DNA from: CAYLHX01 sp964383675 | GTDB lineage: Bacteria; Patescibacteriota; Gracilibacteria; UBA1369; LOWO2-01-FULL-3 | DNA: 48,556 nt | Assembly: GCA_964383675.1 (NCBI GenBank) | Contig: CAYLHX010000011.1 | Location: 1 to 48,556 of the forward strand | Direction: 5' to 3' | Notes under the pieces: generated by a model | Database searches by the model: none | Told to the model about the DNA's origin: nothing | Seen by the model: only the letters and a program-made list of their open reading frames with translations | Part shown: positions 24,710 to 32,813 of the stretch, one piece after another | Numbering within the stretch: position 1 is the first letter of the stretch | Layout: each line of letters starts with the position of its first letter | Made by a program: the position numbers and the translations under genes

Positions 24710-25621
24710 ATGAACAAGCAAATTTTATACAGCTATGGCAGCGAGTTGAGTGATGGGTTCGAGCAGCATCGAGGTATCGAAAAATTTGAGGAGCTGATGG
24801 CAATTTGTGATCTTATTTGTAGCAAGATTGATCAGGTGATGCATGAAATCGACGAGGATTCGGTTGATTTCCGGGTGGTTCTTTTCAGTATATATAATGA
24901 TATTGAGCGGGTATTGCGTAATTACTCAGATTTGGTGGTCGCTGAGCTGAGAGAACTCTTTGAGGATACACGGGAGCTGGTTCGGGAGATGCTTGGAAAT
25001 GTTGGCATTAATTTAGAGGAGCGTGAGTTGTTTGGTATGACCATGATGGAGCAGATCCTGGAGCTTCAAGGTAGCGAGATCGGAGAAGTGGTTATGGATA
25101 ACAAAGATTCTTTAATGCTGAAGAGGGAGGTTCGTGGATGGGAAAGAAGTGCGACACAGCGCTATAAAATAATGTTGTATTTGGCACTGATTTCTTCGGA
25201 AGAGGATTGTTATACCGATGCGGAAGAGCTATGTAGAGCCGTTAACGAGCGTTCTTTTGACAACAGTGCCTTTGTGGCCCCACATATACGAAACGCCATG
25301 AAGGTTCCGGAGGTGGCTCAAAAGTTAAGAATGGTGAAACTTTTTGATAAACCCGCCAGAGGCAAGGCAATGTTTCGGCTGGAATTAAAAGAGGAAGGTG
25401 TCGTTAGAGGTGCGAAAGTTATACCATTCAGGAGACCGGAGACCGAAAAGGTCACCGAGGTAACGCAGAATCAGCAGACCGATACAGACGAGGAAAGTAG
25501 TTTCAGCCCTGAAACAAGAGCATTTTTGGAAGAATTAAGGACCGCCAAAGCTAAAAGTGAAGAAGAATTGGACGAAATAAGACGATTTCGTAGTCTTCTT
25601 GAAAACGATGGTGAGATATAG
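24710..25621 (+). CDS. Hypothetical acidic helical protein
   Basis: The 303-aa product is not recognised. It is rich in Glu and Leu and mostly helical. Residues about 140-200 (RSATQRYKIMLYLALISSEEDCYTDAEELCRAV) look like a compact helical domain, possibly a winged-helix-like fold since basic segments follow (PHIRNAMKVPEV; DKPARGKAMFRL). The last 80 residues are polar and probably a disordered linker with a terminal helix. I start at the ATG at 24710, after the PHP stop, rather than an in-frame upstream codon at 24668 that overlaps it. No function is assigned. Confidence 0.65.
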   Translation: MNKQILYSYGSELSDGFEQHRGIEKFEELMAICDLICSKIDQVMHEIDEDSVDFRVVLFSIYNDIERVLRNYSDLVVAELRELFEDTRELVREMLGNVGINLEERELFGMTMMEQILELQGSEIGEVVMDNKDSLMLKREVRGWERSATQRYKIMLYLALISSEEDCYTDAEELCRAVNERSFDNSAFVAPHIRNAMKVPEVAQKLRMVKLFDKPARGKAMFRLELKEEGVVRGAKVIPFRRPETEKVTEVTQNQQTDTDEESSFSPETRAFLEELRTAKAKSEEELDEIRRFRSLLENDGEI

Positions 25622-25627
25622 AATAAT

Positions 25628-25657
25628 TTGACAAAGAAAGCCTCTTAAAGACATTAT
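25628..25657 (+). promoter_or_regulatory. Promoter giving a probably leaderless mRNA for the 72-aa gene
   Basis: A perfect TTGACA (25628-25633), an 18-bp spacer and CATTAT (25652-25657) predict a start at 25664, exactly the A of the ATG. Confidence 0.5.
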
Positions 25658-25663
25658 AGTGTC

Positions 25664-25882
25664 ATGGAAAATTTGTTTTTGATAGATCTAAGTATTAAGT
25701 ACGGGCTGGACAGCTCGCAGGTGGCCAAGGTGGTGGATATTATTTATCAGGCCGGGAATTCCGAGGTGGACTCCAGACCGGCAAAAAGAGTGGCGAAATA
25801 TATTTGTGAAATGAACCTGATCGAAAAACCGACCGAGGAGATTATGGAAGAACTTAAGCGAAAAGGTCTGATGCAGGGTTAG
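25664..25882 (+). CDS. Small hypothetical protein
   Basis: The 72-aa product is not recognised. It is helical, with an acidic N-terminal half (ENLFLIDLSIKYGLDSSQVAKVVDIIY) and a basic end (EELKRKGLMQG). The pattern of a helix, a short turn and a second helix with DSSQVAKVV resembles small helix-turn-helix proteins, but this is weak. It has its own promoter with an apparently leaderless start. Its stop overlaps that of the convergent 253-aa gene by 4 bases. Confidence 0.6.
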   Translation: MENLFLIDLSIKYGLDSSQVAKVVDIIYQAGNSEVDSRPAKRVAKYICEMNLIEKPTEEIMEELKRKGLMQG

Positions 25883-26640
25883 ATATTTTCCGCGATATCG
25901 CCTTCCAAAAAATTTATACCATCCACGTATTCTTTGGTCTTTGTGAGAATACCTTTCAGGATGAAAGCTGCAAAATCTTTAAGGATTTCATATTCCTCAT
26001 TGATTTTGTTTTGCTCGAGATAGTCGCGGACAATATAAGTTGTTAGATTGACGAGAGCCGGATGAATTTTTTTGACCTCCTCCAAGGTTGGCGGATCGAA
26101 CTCTGTTGGTCCGGCGTGTTTGATTATTTCGACCTTGTAAGCGGTTTTTAACAGTTTTTGCGGTTTTTCCTGGGCTTGAAAGAGTAGCCCTTTAATCCAG
26201 TTATCGAGTTCGATTTTAATGCGCAGAGGCAAAGTGTCATCCTGTTCGCGGAAGAAGACCAGGGAGGTGGAATTGTGGGATGCACCGGCAAGAAGTTCCG
26301 GGTCCGGAGCGCTCGCGCCTTGAAGCATTTTATAGTCTCCCCCTACGGCCTCACGGATGTCCTCGTTACTTAAGATAATGATTGCCAGAATAAAATTGGC
26401 GGGTATGTTGATTTCCAAAACCCGGCTGATTAAAAGTACCAGATCCTGCTTATGACTGGTTTTAACAAATTTAAGAAGAATTCGGAGCAGCTCGTTCTCG
26501 GTCTTCTTTTGTTTACCTTCTTCTTTCTTAATAGCCGCTATTTGAGCAGCGGCCGCTTTCATTTTTTCTTTTAACGCCTCAAGAGCGGACTCCGACATCG
26601 ACTCCCCACCATCAAGACCTATAAATGACTCTAATGACAT
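25879..26640 (-). CDS. Hypothetical protein next to rpmA
   Basis: The 253-aa product is not recognised. The N-terminal 55 residues are a Lys/Ala/Glu-rich helix (EALKEKMKAAAAQIAAIKKE). A hydrophobic helical region follows (ISRVLEINIPANFILAIIILS), too short and polar to be clearly membrane-spanning. The C-terminal half is helical (TLEEVKKIHPALVNLTTYIV). The gene lies 10 bp downstream of rpmA on the same strand, so it is probably co-transcribed with it. No role is shown by sequence. Confidence 0.65.
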   Translation of the reverse strand: MSLESFIGLDGGESMSESALEALKEKMKAAAAQIAAIKKEEGKQKKTENELLRILLKFVKTSHKQDLVLLISRVLEINIPANFILAIIILSNEDIREAVGGDYKMLQGASAPDPELLAGASHNSTSLVFFREQDDTLPLRIKIELDNWIKGLLFQAQEKPQKLLKTAYKVEIIKHAGPTEFDPPTLEEVKKIHPALVNLTTYIVRDYLEQNKINEEYEILKDFAAFILKGILTKTKEYVDGINFLEGDIAENI

Positions 26641-26650
26641 GTAAAAATCC

Positions 26651-26938
26651 TTACTTGGATTCGACTGGAACCACGTTTACCACTGTATCACGGAAAATGC
26701 GGCCATCAAACTTTTTGAAAGCTTTTTTAGTGAAATGCACTTTGCCTTCCACTAGAGAGTAGATTGTATAATCTCCACCCATGCCCACGTTTTCACCTGG
26801 GAAATATTTGGTTCCTCTCTGGCGCACGATGATTCCACCGGCTTTTACAGCCTGCCCACCGAAAATTTTAACGCCCAAGCGCTTTGCTATCGAATCGCGA
26901 CCGTTATTCGTAGATCCACCTGCTTTCTTATGTGACAT
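26651..26938 (-). CDS. rpmA: Ribosomal protein bL27
   Basis: The 95-aa protein begins MSHKKAGGSTNNGRDSIAKR, the conserved N-terminus that reaches the peptidyl transferase centre. LGVKIFGGQAVKAGGIIVRQRG and GMGGDYTIYSLVEGKVHF follow. It lacks the cleaved N-terminal extension seen in Firmicutes. It is usually paired with rplU, but here bL21 is not adjacent; a 253-aa hypothetical gene follows instead. No Shine-Dalgarno sequence is visible upstream. Confidence 0.97.
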   Translation of the reverse strand: MSHKKAGGSTNNGRDSIAKRLGVKIFGGQAVKAGGIIVRQRGTKYFPGENVGMGGDYTIYSLVEGKVHFTKKAFKKFDGRIFRDTVVNVVPVESK

Positions 26939-27017
26939 GGATTTTGGTTAATTGCTTGGTAGATTTTAGGCAAAAACGACGTGTTTTGCAAGATTAATTT
27001 TATTTGGGTTCCTAAAA

Positions 27018-27046
27018 TTGAATTTTTCCCTTATTTATGATAGAAT
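27018..27046 (+). promoter_or_regulatory. Promoter of M23 peptidase gene
   Basis: TTGAAT (27018-27023), a 17-bp spacer and TAGAAT (27041-27046) preceded by TGA form an extended -10 promoter. The start near 27053 leaves a leader of about 15 nt, all A-rich, with no Shine-Dalgarno motif. Confidence 0.65.
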
Positions 27047-27067
27047 ATAGGGATATAAAAACAAAAA

Positions 27068-28618
27068 ATGCAGGCAAAATTCGACAAATATATCGCTTTA
27101 CTGGCCGCTTTGGGCATTATTTTCGCCAATACGGTGGCCGGGTTCGCCGACTTCGAGGACGATGGTATGCAAAGTTTTGTTTTGGAAGCCGAACAGGAGT
27201 CCGAACAGGTTGTCGAGCAAGTTGTCGACCAAACCGAGGATTTTGAAGATCCCGCTAAAGAAGAGGCCCTGGAAAAGCAGGAACTCTTTATGAAGCGTTT
27301 GAAGGATGAGTTTAACTTAAGTAAAACCGATTATCAGCAGATTTTGACCCAGGTTACTGACGTGCAGGAGCATTTGCATGAAATTTCCGAGCACAAGACC
27401 ACTCTGACCGAGCAGCTAAATAATCTGGATGCTCAGATCACTATGACCACGGATCGTTTGATGACCGTGGTAAAGCAAGTGGTGGAGACGGAGAACGAGA
27501 TCACCAGCTTATATGAGGAGATTGAGATCCGCGAAGTGGCACTGAATTATCAGAAGGAGCTTTTAAAGGATTATATAGAGGTTATTTATAAAGAGCAGAA
27601 TGAATACTTCAATATTGACGAGAGTGGCAAGGTCGATGCCTTTAAACTGCTTTTGGCGGATGGTTCCGTCGGGAATAATTTAAAGGAGCTGGAGTTTTTT
27701 GATCTACTGAACGAGGCCGGCATTCAAATGGTGGAAACTTTGGATACTTTGGCCAAGGAATTAAAAGATTACCAGGCCAGTCTGGGGCAAAAGCGTGAAG
27801 AACTTTTGGTTTTGCAGGATGGAGTGGAAGAGGAGAAGAGACAATTGGAATATCAAAGAGATTCCAAACAAAATCTTTTGGACCTGACCGCCGGTCAGGA
27901 GCAGATTTATGAACAGCTTTTGGAACAGACTATTCGCGAACAGGAGCAGTTACTAAGTGATGTCAAAAACCTAAACAATGCTCTATCCTTTATGGAAGCT
28001 AAGATGGCCGAAGAAGGGGCTGATTTTGATCCCGATAAGTATTTGGCGCTTCTGGATTACAGATCTCAAGCGCTCTACGAGTTTCAGATGACCTATATCC
28101 CCAATAACGCCGGCTTTGCCTGGCCGGTGGAACCGGCTCGTGGAATCAGTGCCTATTTCCGCGATGCCGGATATGTGGGCGTATTTGGAGTGCAACACAA
28201 CGCGGTGGATATTCCGGAGTATCAGGGATCTACTGTGCGCGCGGCGGCCGATGGGGTGGTTTATACGGCAAAAGATAACGGCTACGGCTACAGTTATATT
28301 ATTCTGGCTCATGCCAATGGATTTATGACGGTTTATGGACACATTAGCAGTATCTTGGTGGACGAAGGGCAAACCGTAACTCAGGGAGCCATCATCGGAT
28401 TAAGTGGTGGTATGCCTGGTTCAAAAGGTGCCGGCTACATGACGACCGGTCCACATCTTCACTTCGAGATGCTTCTAAACGGCCTCTATGTGGACCCACT
28501 GGAATACCTACCTCTAAATGTCTTCACGGCTGAAGAGATTGCCTCTATGCCGGAAAAATATTATGACGATTGGGAGGGCGAGACTTTAAATCTGGATGGA
28601 GAGGCTCTTTCCAGGTAG
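27068..28618 (+). CDS. EnvC/NlpD-like murein hydrolase (signal peptide, coiled coil, M23 domain)
   Basis: The 516-aa secreted protein has a short basic N-terminus and hydrophobic core (KYIALLAALGIIFANTVAGFA) as signal peptide. A coiled coil spans about residues 75-330 (LNNLDAQITMTTDRLMTVVK and similar). A C-terminal M23/LytM domain follows with zinc ligands H377 and D381 (HNAVD) and H463 and H465 in GPHLHFE; YGHIS lies between them. All catalytic residues are present, so it should cut peptidoglycan cross-bridges itself rather than act only as an activator. Its role is probably cell separation or wall remodelling. nth follows after 10 bp. Confidence 0.88.
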   Translation: MQAKFDKYIALLAALGIIFANTVAGFADFEDDGMQSFVLEAEQESEQVVEQVVDQTEDFEDPAKEEALEKQELFMKRLKDEFNLSKTDYQQILTQVTDVQEHLHEISEHKTTLTEQLNNLDAQITMTTDRLMTVVKQVVETENEITSLYEEIEIREVALNYQKELLKDYIEVIYKEQNEYFNIDESGKVDAFKLLLADGSVGNNLKELEFFDLLNEAGIQMVETLDTLAKELKDYQASLGQKREELLVLQDGVEEEKRQLEYQRDSKQNLLDLTAGQEQIYEQLLEQTIREQEQLLSDVKNLNNALSFMEAKMAEEGADFDPDKYLALLDYRSQALYEFQMTYIPNNAGFAWPVEPARGISAYFRDAGYVGVFGVQHNAVDIPEYQGSTVRAAADGVVYTAKDNGYGYSYIILAHANGFMTVYGHISSILVDEGQTVTQGAIIGLSGGMPGSKGAGYMTTGPHLHFEMLLNGLYVDPLEYLPLNVFTAEEIASMPEKYYDDWEGETLNLDGEALSR

Positions 28619-28628
28619 AATTGAGCTG

Positions 28629-29276
28629 ATGAAACTTAGAGAAATCGTGGAACGCGACATCAAGGTTTTAAAGGCGACTTACCCAAAAGCTAAAATAGCT
28701 TTGAATTTTGAGGGTTCCTGGCAGCTTCTGGTGGTGGTTATTTTGTCGGCGCAGTGTACCGATGAGCGGGTTAATAAGGTTAGTCCCCCACTTTTTGAAC
28801 GTTTTACTACGGTTAAGGATTTTGCTGAAGCCGATCTTGCGGAGTTGGAGAAATATATCTATTCTACCGGTTTTTATAAAAACAAGGCCAAGAACATTAA
28901 GGCGGCGGCCCAAAAGATTTTGAAGGATTTTGGCGGCGAGGTTCCGGGAACGATGGCCGAGCTCTTAACTTTACCCGGGGTGGCCCGCAAAACGGCCAAT
29001 GTAGTTTTGCATACTGCTTTTGGTCGCAGTGAAGGGATTGTTGTGGACACTCATGTAATTCGGCTGAGTGGCCGGCTGAACTGGATCCCCAAAAAGCTGC
29101 GTGCAACAAAAAATGCCGTCAAGATTGAGGAGGAGTTAACAAAGGTGGTGCCAAAGGAAGACTTCGGCATTGTTTCTCATTTGCTAATTTGGCACGGTCG
29201 AAAAACCTGTGTGGCTAGAAAGCCAAAATGCGCCTCGTGTCCATTGAATATGACCTGTCCTTCTTCGGAGGCCTGA
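28629..29276 (+). CDS. nth: Endonuclease III, DNA glycosylase/AP lyase
   Basis: The 215-aa protein removes oxidised pyrimidines and cleaves AP sites. The helix-hairpin-helix is LPGVARKTANVVL with the catalytic Lys (in GVARKTAN). The catalytic Asp is in IVVDTHVIR. The C-terminal [4Fe-4S] ligands are C-x6-C-x2-C-x5-C in CVARKPKCASCPLNMTC. The ATG at 28629 is preferred to the in-frame codon at 28596, which lies within the preceding M23 gene. The length matches E. coli Nth. Confidence 0.95.
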   Translation: MKLREIVERDIKVLKATYPKAKIALNFEGSWQLLVVVILSAQCTDERVNKVSPPLFERFTTVKDFAEADLAELEKYIYSTGFYKNKAKNIKAAAQKILKDFGGEVPGTMAELLTLPGVARKTANVVLHTAFGRSEGIVVDTHVIRLSGRLNWIPKKLRATKNAVKIEEELTKVVPKEDFGIVSHLLIWHGRKTCVARKPKCASCPLNMTCPSSEA

Positions 29277-29278
29277 AT

Positions 29279-30070
29279 TTATTGTGTGGGCTGAGCTGGT
29301 TGGGCTGTGGCTTGTGGCACGGCGACCAAAACAGCTTTTTTGCTGCCTTCGGACATTACATACCAAACATAAACCGCCTCCGGTGGGGCTCCAAGTTCGC
29401 CCTCCAAAACCGGGATGGCATTTTTAATGGCTTTTTCAGAACCATCCACTACTTTGGTATATACGCTATTTAAGGTAACTATTTTCTTGTCATCGGTGGG
29501 CGTACCCTCCACTTCGATCATTACCGCACCCAGAATAAAGTGGCTCTTGGAAAGAACCATGGCGTTTTTGGGAATGTTATAGCCTTTCTTCGTTGCCCCT
29601 TGCCTGGCGCGGTTAACGTCGATGGCGAAGGAGAAGGGCATACCCAGAAGACGTGGGGAGAAGGCTTTGTAGAAACTTTTATTCAATTGGATGGTTTTCT
29701 TGTCCCAGTCCATAACATTAATGCTGGGAGATAATGTTCCCTGAGGTTGGGGAGGCGCTGCCGCAGCTTCGGTAGTGATGGCCTCCGGAGTTGCCGGTGG
29801 TGCCGGATTCGGAACTTCCATTGCTTGGTTGGGTTGCTCAGATGGTTGCGGTGGTTGTTCGGCAGGTGGTGCCGGTTGCGCCGGCTGTTCTACCGGCTGA
29901 GACGGTTGTTCAGCAGGCATTGGAGTTTGTTCCGGCGGAGTTTTGGGCTCTTCCGGTGGCATTGGTTGCTGCTCCGGCGGTTTATTCTGTACTACCTCAG
30001 TGCCAGTTTGAGCTTGCTGCTGGGGATCTTGGCTGTTTGAAGTTGCTTGGTTTGGGTTTGTATCATTCAT
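29279..30070 (-). CDS. Hypothetical protein with Pro/Gln-rich N-terminal half
   Basis: The 263-aa product starts with about 120 residues that are nearly all Pro, Gln, Glu, Ala and Thr, with repeated PxEQP units (EQPMPPEEP, PAEQPSQPVEQPAQPAPPA). The likely folded part is residues about 125-250 (WDKKTIQLNKSFYKAFSPRL, VDGSEKAIKNAIPVLEGELG). A short PAQPTQ tail follows. There is no signal peptide or membrane helix. The disordered arm resembles linkers seen in ribosome- or envelope-associated proteins of this group. The folded domain is not recognised. It converges with nth, the stops being 2 bp apart. Confidence 0.65.
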   Translation of the reverse strand: MNDTNPNQATSNSQDPQQQAQTGTEVVQNKPPEQQPMPPEEPKTPPEQTPMPAEQPSQPVEQPAQPAPPAEQPPQPSEQPNQAMEVPNPAPPATPEAITTEAAAAPPQPQGTLSPSINVMDWDKKTIQLNKSFYKAFSPRLLGMPFSFAIDVNRARQGATKKGYNIPKNAMVLSKSHFILGAVMIEVEGTPTDDKKIVTLNSVYTKVVDGSEKAIKNAIPVLEGELGAPPEAVYVWYVMSEGSKKAVLVAVPQATAQPAQPTQ

Positions 30071-30126
30071 AATTGAGTTTTAGTCTTATTGAATCTTACA
30101 ATTTTTATCATAAGTTTTCAAATTAT

Positions 30127-30155
30127 TTGACTTAGGAGGCGACCGTTGATAGATT
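30127..30155 (+). promoter_or_regulatory. Promoter of tRNA-Gln
   Basis: TTGACT (30127-30132), a 17-bp spacer and TAGATT (30150-30155) preceded by TGA form an extended -10. The start near 30162 is 18 nt before the tRNA. Confidence 0.55.
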
Positions 30156-30179
30156 TAGTTGCGCTAGTTTTGGTCTCTA

Positions 30180-30254
30180 TGGGGCGTCGCCAAGTGGTAA
30201 GGCACCAGGTTTTGGTCCTGGCATCCGGGGGTTCGAATCCCTCCGCCCCAGCCA
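30180..30254 (+). tRNA. tRNA-Gln (TTG anticodon)
   Basis: TGGGGCG (30180-30186) pairs with CGCCCCA (30244-30250). The anticodon arm CCAGG-TTTTGGT-CCTGG gives anticodon TTG. The T-loop is GGTTCGAATCC. G is the discriminator and CCA is encoded (30252-30254). Confidence 0.97.
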
Positions 30255-30286
30255 TTCAGGAAATTGCATTCTTTAACCTCTTCCTC

Positions 30287-30532
30287 ATGCTCCGCTATAC
30301 CTATGAAGTCAAAGGGATGAATGTGCAAACACCTTTTTTCGTTGACCATCTCGAGCGCCAAGCTCGCGAGAGCAAGTATTACGGCCTTAGTGCCAGCTTT
30401 TCCCCTAGGTCCAGTGATGCTCTCAGTGTTACTCTTGCTCATAACGACATGGCCGGCATCCAGAAATTTGTGGATTGGCTCAAATCAGCCAGTAAAGGTG
30501 CTTCTAAAGTTACCGGCGTTAGGAAGTTGTAA
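30287..30532 (+). CDS. Small protein, possible degenerate acylphosphatase-fold
   Basis: The 81-aa product starts at the ATG at 30287, 32 bp after tRNA-Gln. Its layout fits an acylphosphatase: a first strand RYTYEVKGMNVQ, a helix FFVDHLERQARESKYYGL, strands LSASFSPRSSDALSVTLAHND, and a final helix GIQKFVDWLKSASKGASKV. The usual catalytic Arg of the GxxFR loop is replaced (TPFFV), and the catalytic Asn is not obvious, so activity is doubtful. A later Met at 30317 could be the start. It ends 8 bp before the AlkD-like gene. Confidence 0.5.
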   Translation: MLRYTYEVKGMNVQTPFFVDHLERQARESKYYGLSASFSPRSSDALSVTLAHNDMAGIQKFVDWLKSASKGASKVTGVRKL

Positions 30533-30540
30533 CTTTTTCC

Positions 30541-31242
30541 ATGAACCACATCAAACAACTACTGCAAAGTTATGCAGACGAGGAAAAAGCACAGAATAGC
30601 CTACGGTTTTTTAAGACCGGAAAGGGTGAATACGGGGAAGGTGATGTTTTTATTGGTGTCACAGTCCCCACACAGCGTAAGGTGGCGAAGCAATACTATA
30701 AGGACACAACAATAGAGGAGGCTTTTGAGTTACTGAAAAGCAAAATCCATGAGCACAGACTGACGGCGTTATTGATTCTGGTCTATAAATTTCAAAAATC
30801 ATCTATTAAAGAGCAAGAGCGGATTGCTAATCTTTATCTAAAGAATGCTCAGTACGTGAATAATTGGGATCTGGTGGATTCATCGGCCCACTTTATATTG
30901 GGGCCTTACTTGCTGCAGTATCCGGAAAAACGGAAAATTCTTTACATATTGGTGAAATCGAAAAACCTTTGGGAGAGGAGAATTGCCATTATGACCACTT
31001 TTGCTTTCATTAAAGCGGAAGATTATGATGACTGCTTAAAGCTGGCGAAAATTTTGTTGAATGATAATCATGATCTGATCCATAAAGCCGTCGGCTGGAT
31101 GCTGAGGGAGGTTGGCAACCGGGATTTGGTGACTGAAGAGTCATTTCTGAAGGAACATTTTCAAAAAATGCCGCGTACCATGCTGCGCTATGCAATTGAG
31201 AAGTTTAGTGAGGAAAAACGGAGATTCTATTTGGCCAAGTAA
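30541..31242 (+). CDS. alkD: AlkD-like DNA alkylation repair enzyme
   Basis: The 233-aa protein fits the AlkD family of HEAT-like-repeat DNA glycosylases, which excise alkylated bases without base flipping. Family features include GVTVPTQRKVAKQYY near residue 40, the aromatic-acid pair NNWDLVDSSA near 115, LWERRIAIMTTFAFI near 150, and HKAVGWMLREVG near 187. The key Trp-Asp-Trp set is present in these segments. The length is normal. It is probably co-transcribed with the small upstream gene. Confidence 0.85.
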   Translation: MNHIKQLLQSYADEEKAQNSLRFFKTGKGEYGEGDVFIGVTVPTQRKVAKQYYKDTTIEEAFELLKSKIHEHRLTALLILVYKFQKSSIKEQERIANLYLKNAQYVNNWDLVDSSAHFILGPYLLQYPEKRKILYILVKSKNLWERRIAIMTTFAFIKAEDYDDCLKLAKILLNDNHDLIHKAVGWMLREVGNRDLVTEESFLKEHFQKMPRTMLRYAIEKFSEEKRRFYLAK

Positions 31243-31248
31243 AACACT

Positions 31249-32662
31249 TTAAATCTTTTTAATAACGATCTTATCGATGCGATTGCCGTCCAGATCTACA
31301 ATTTCGAAGATATAATTGTTGTATTCAAAGGTTTCGCCAATCTGGGGGATTCTTCCTAAGAAATAAATAATAAAGCCGGCCAGTGTCATGTAGTTTTCCG
31401 GATTTTCCGATATTAATTCCATTTCAAAAGAGTCGTTAAGGGTGTCGATCTCCATACTTCCGTTAATCAGAAAAGTGNNNNNNNNNNNNNNNNNNNNNNN
31501 NNNNNNNNNNNNNNNNNNNNNNNNNNNNNNNNNNNNNNNNNNNNNNNNNNNNNNNNNNNNNNNNNNNNNNNNNNNNNTTAAGGGTGTCGATCTCCATACT
31601 TCCGTTAATCAGAAAAGTGCCGTCTTCCCGCTTCAATAATTCCGGTTCATCATCAACATTAACTTCCGGAAGATCACCCACGATTGATTCGATTAAATCA
31701 TGTAAGGTTAAAATCCCTTCAAAGGAGCCATATTCATCCACTACGATTCCAAGATACTCCTTTTTCTCTTTGAAAAGACGCAAGATGTCTATGGCGGTCA
31801 TCATTTCGGAAATGAAGATCGGCTCTTTCAGAATGTCTTTGAATGCTTTGCCTGAAGTTAAGTGTTCAAAAAAATCCTTGGCCGTAACCACTCCGACTAC
31901 ATTGTCTACGTTGTTTTTGCAGACCGGAAATTTTGAATAAGAGCTATTTTTTACCTGTTCGGTAATGCTCTCCATGTCGCCATCAATGTCAATCCACTCC
32001 ACCTCTGAGCGATGAGTTTTAAGACTTTTCGCCCTTTGTTCGGAAAATGTGAAGATATTTTGATGCATCATACTTTCTTCTTTTTCAATTACTCCTTGGT
32101 TGTCGGCCATCTTTAGCATCTGCACAAGTTCTTCTCCACTGATTTTATCCGCTTTGTTATCCTCTATTCTTAAAATCTTTAAGACTATTAGAGTTGAAAA
32201 TGAAAGCAGTTTGATTAGAGGATAAGTTAAATAGGAAAAAAAGTGGACGAAGGGACCGAAGTTTAAGGCAATTTTTTCAGGATTGTTCAAGGCGATTGAT
32301 TTGGGTATCAGTTCGCCCAAAACAATAGAAAAATAGGTAATAAAACTTATAATTACCACAAAGGCCAATTCGTGGCTAAATTGACTGATAAAACTGATAT
32401 TTTGGAAAAACGGTTCAACATTATCCACCAACTCCACGGCTCCGTAGGCACCGGCTACGATACCAATCAAGGTGATCCCAACCTGCACGGAAGAGAGGAA
32501 GCTCTCCGGATTGTTCAGTAATTTCAAGACTATAGCCGCTCTTTTATGTCCCTCCTCGGCCTTCTGCTGGATCACATGTCTTTTAACGGACACAAGCGCA
32601 ATTTCCGATAAAGCAAAAACTCCGTTGAGCAATGTCAGCACAATGATTATTAGTATCTCCAT
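31249..32662 (-). CDS. CorC/HlyC-type CNNM-CBS transporter, split by an artificial gap
   Basis: The protein has an N-terminal CNNM (DUF21) domain with membrane helices (LIIIVLTLLNGVFALSEIALV; VVIISFITYFSIVLGELIPKS). Two CBS domains follow (from about residue 200; VVGVVTAKDFFEHL, LGIVVDEYGSFEGILTLHDLIE). A CorC_HlyC domain with GETFEYNNYIFEIVDLDGNRI ends it. Family members transport Mg2+ or other cations. The frame is broken only by 100 Ns and a 42-bp flanking duplication. Removing the Ns and one copy (142 bp) gives one continuous frame of about 423 aa, the usual family length, so the gene is probably intact. Confidence 0.85.
31436..31477. repeat. 42-bp duplicated contig end, left copy
   Basis: This is identical to 31578-31619 on the other side of the 100-N gap. 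The pair looks like two contig ends that overlap but were joined with Ns. Confidence 0.95.
31478..31577. other. Scaffold gap of exactly 100 N
   Basis: The round length marks a placeholder. The 42-bp identity on both sides indicates that no sequence is missing. Confidence 0.98.
31578..31619. repeat. 42-bp duplicated contig end, right copy
   Basis: This is the second copy of 31436-31477. See the CorC-type gene for the effect on the reading frame. Confidence 0.95.
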
Positions 32663-32813
32663 TTTAGATTAGTGTGGGAACACGTCCCCATGATAAAGGT
32701 TAATTAACGGCTTTAAGTTTAGCTTTGATGCTGTATTAAATGCAAGAGAATATACTTCTGCTGGTCATTTAAAATCAGTATGTTATGCTTACACCTTGCC
32801 GTAAAATTGCACT

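Noticed and set aside
30146..30286. In-frame extension of the small acylphosphatase-like gene to 30146
   Set aside because: The extension runs through tRNA-Gln, so the ATG after the tRNA is preferred.
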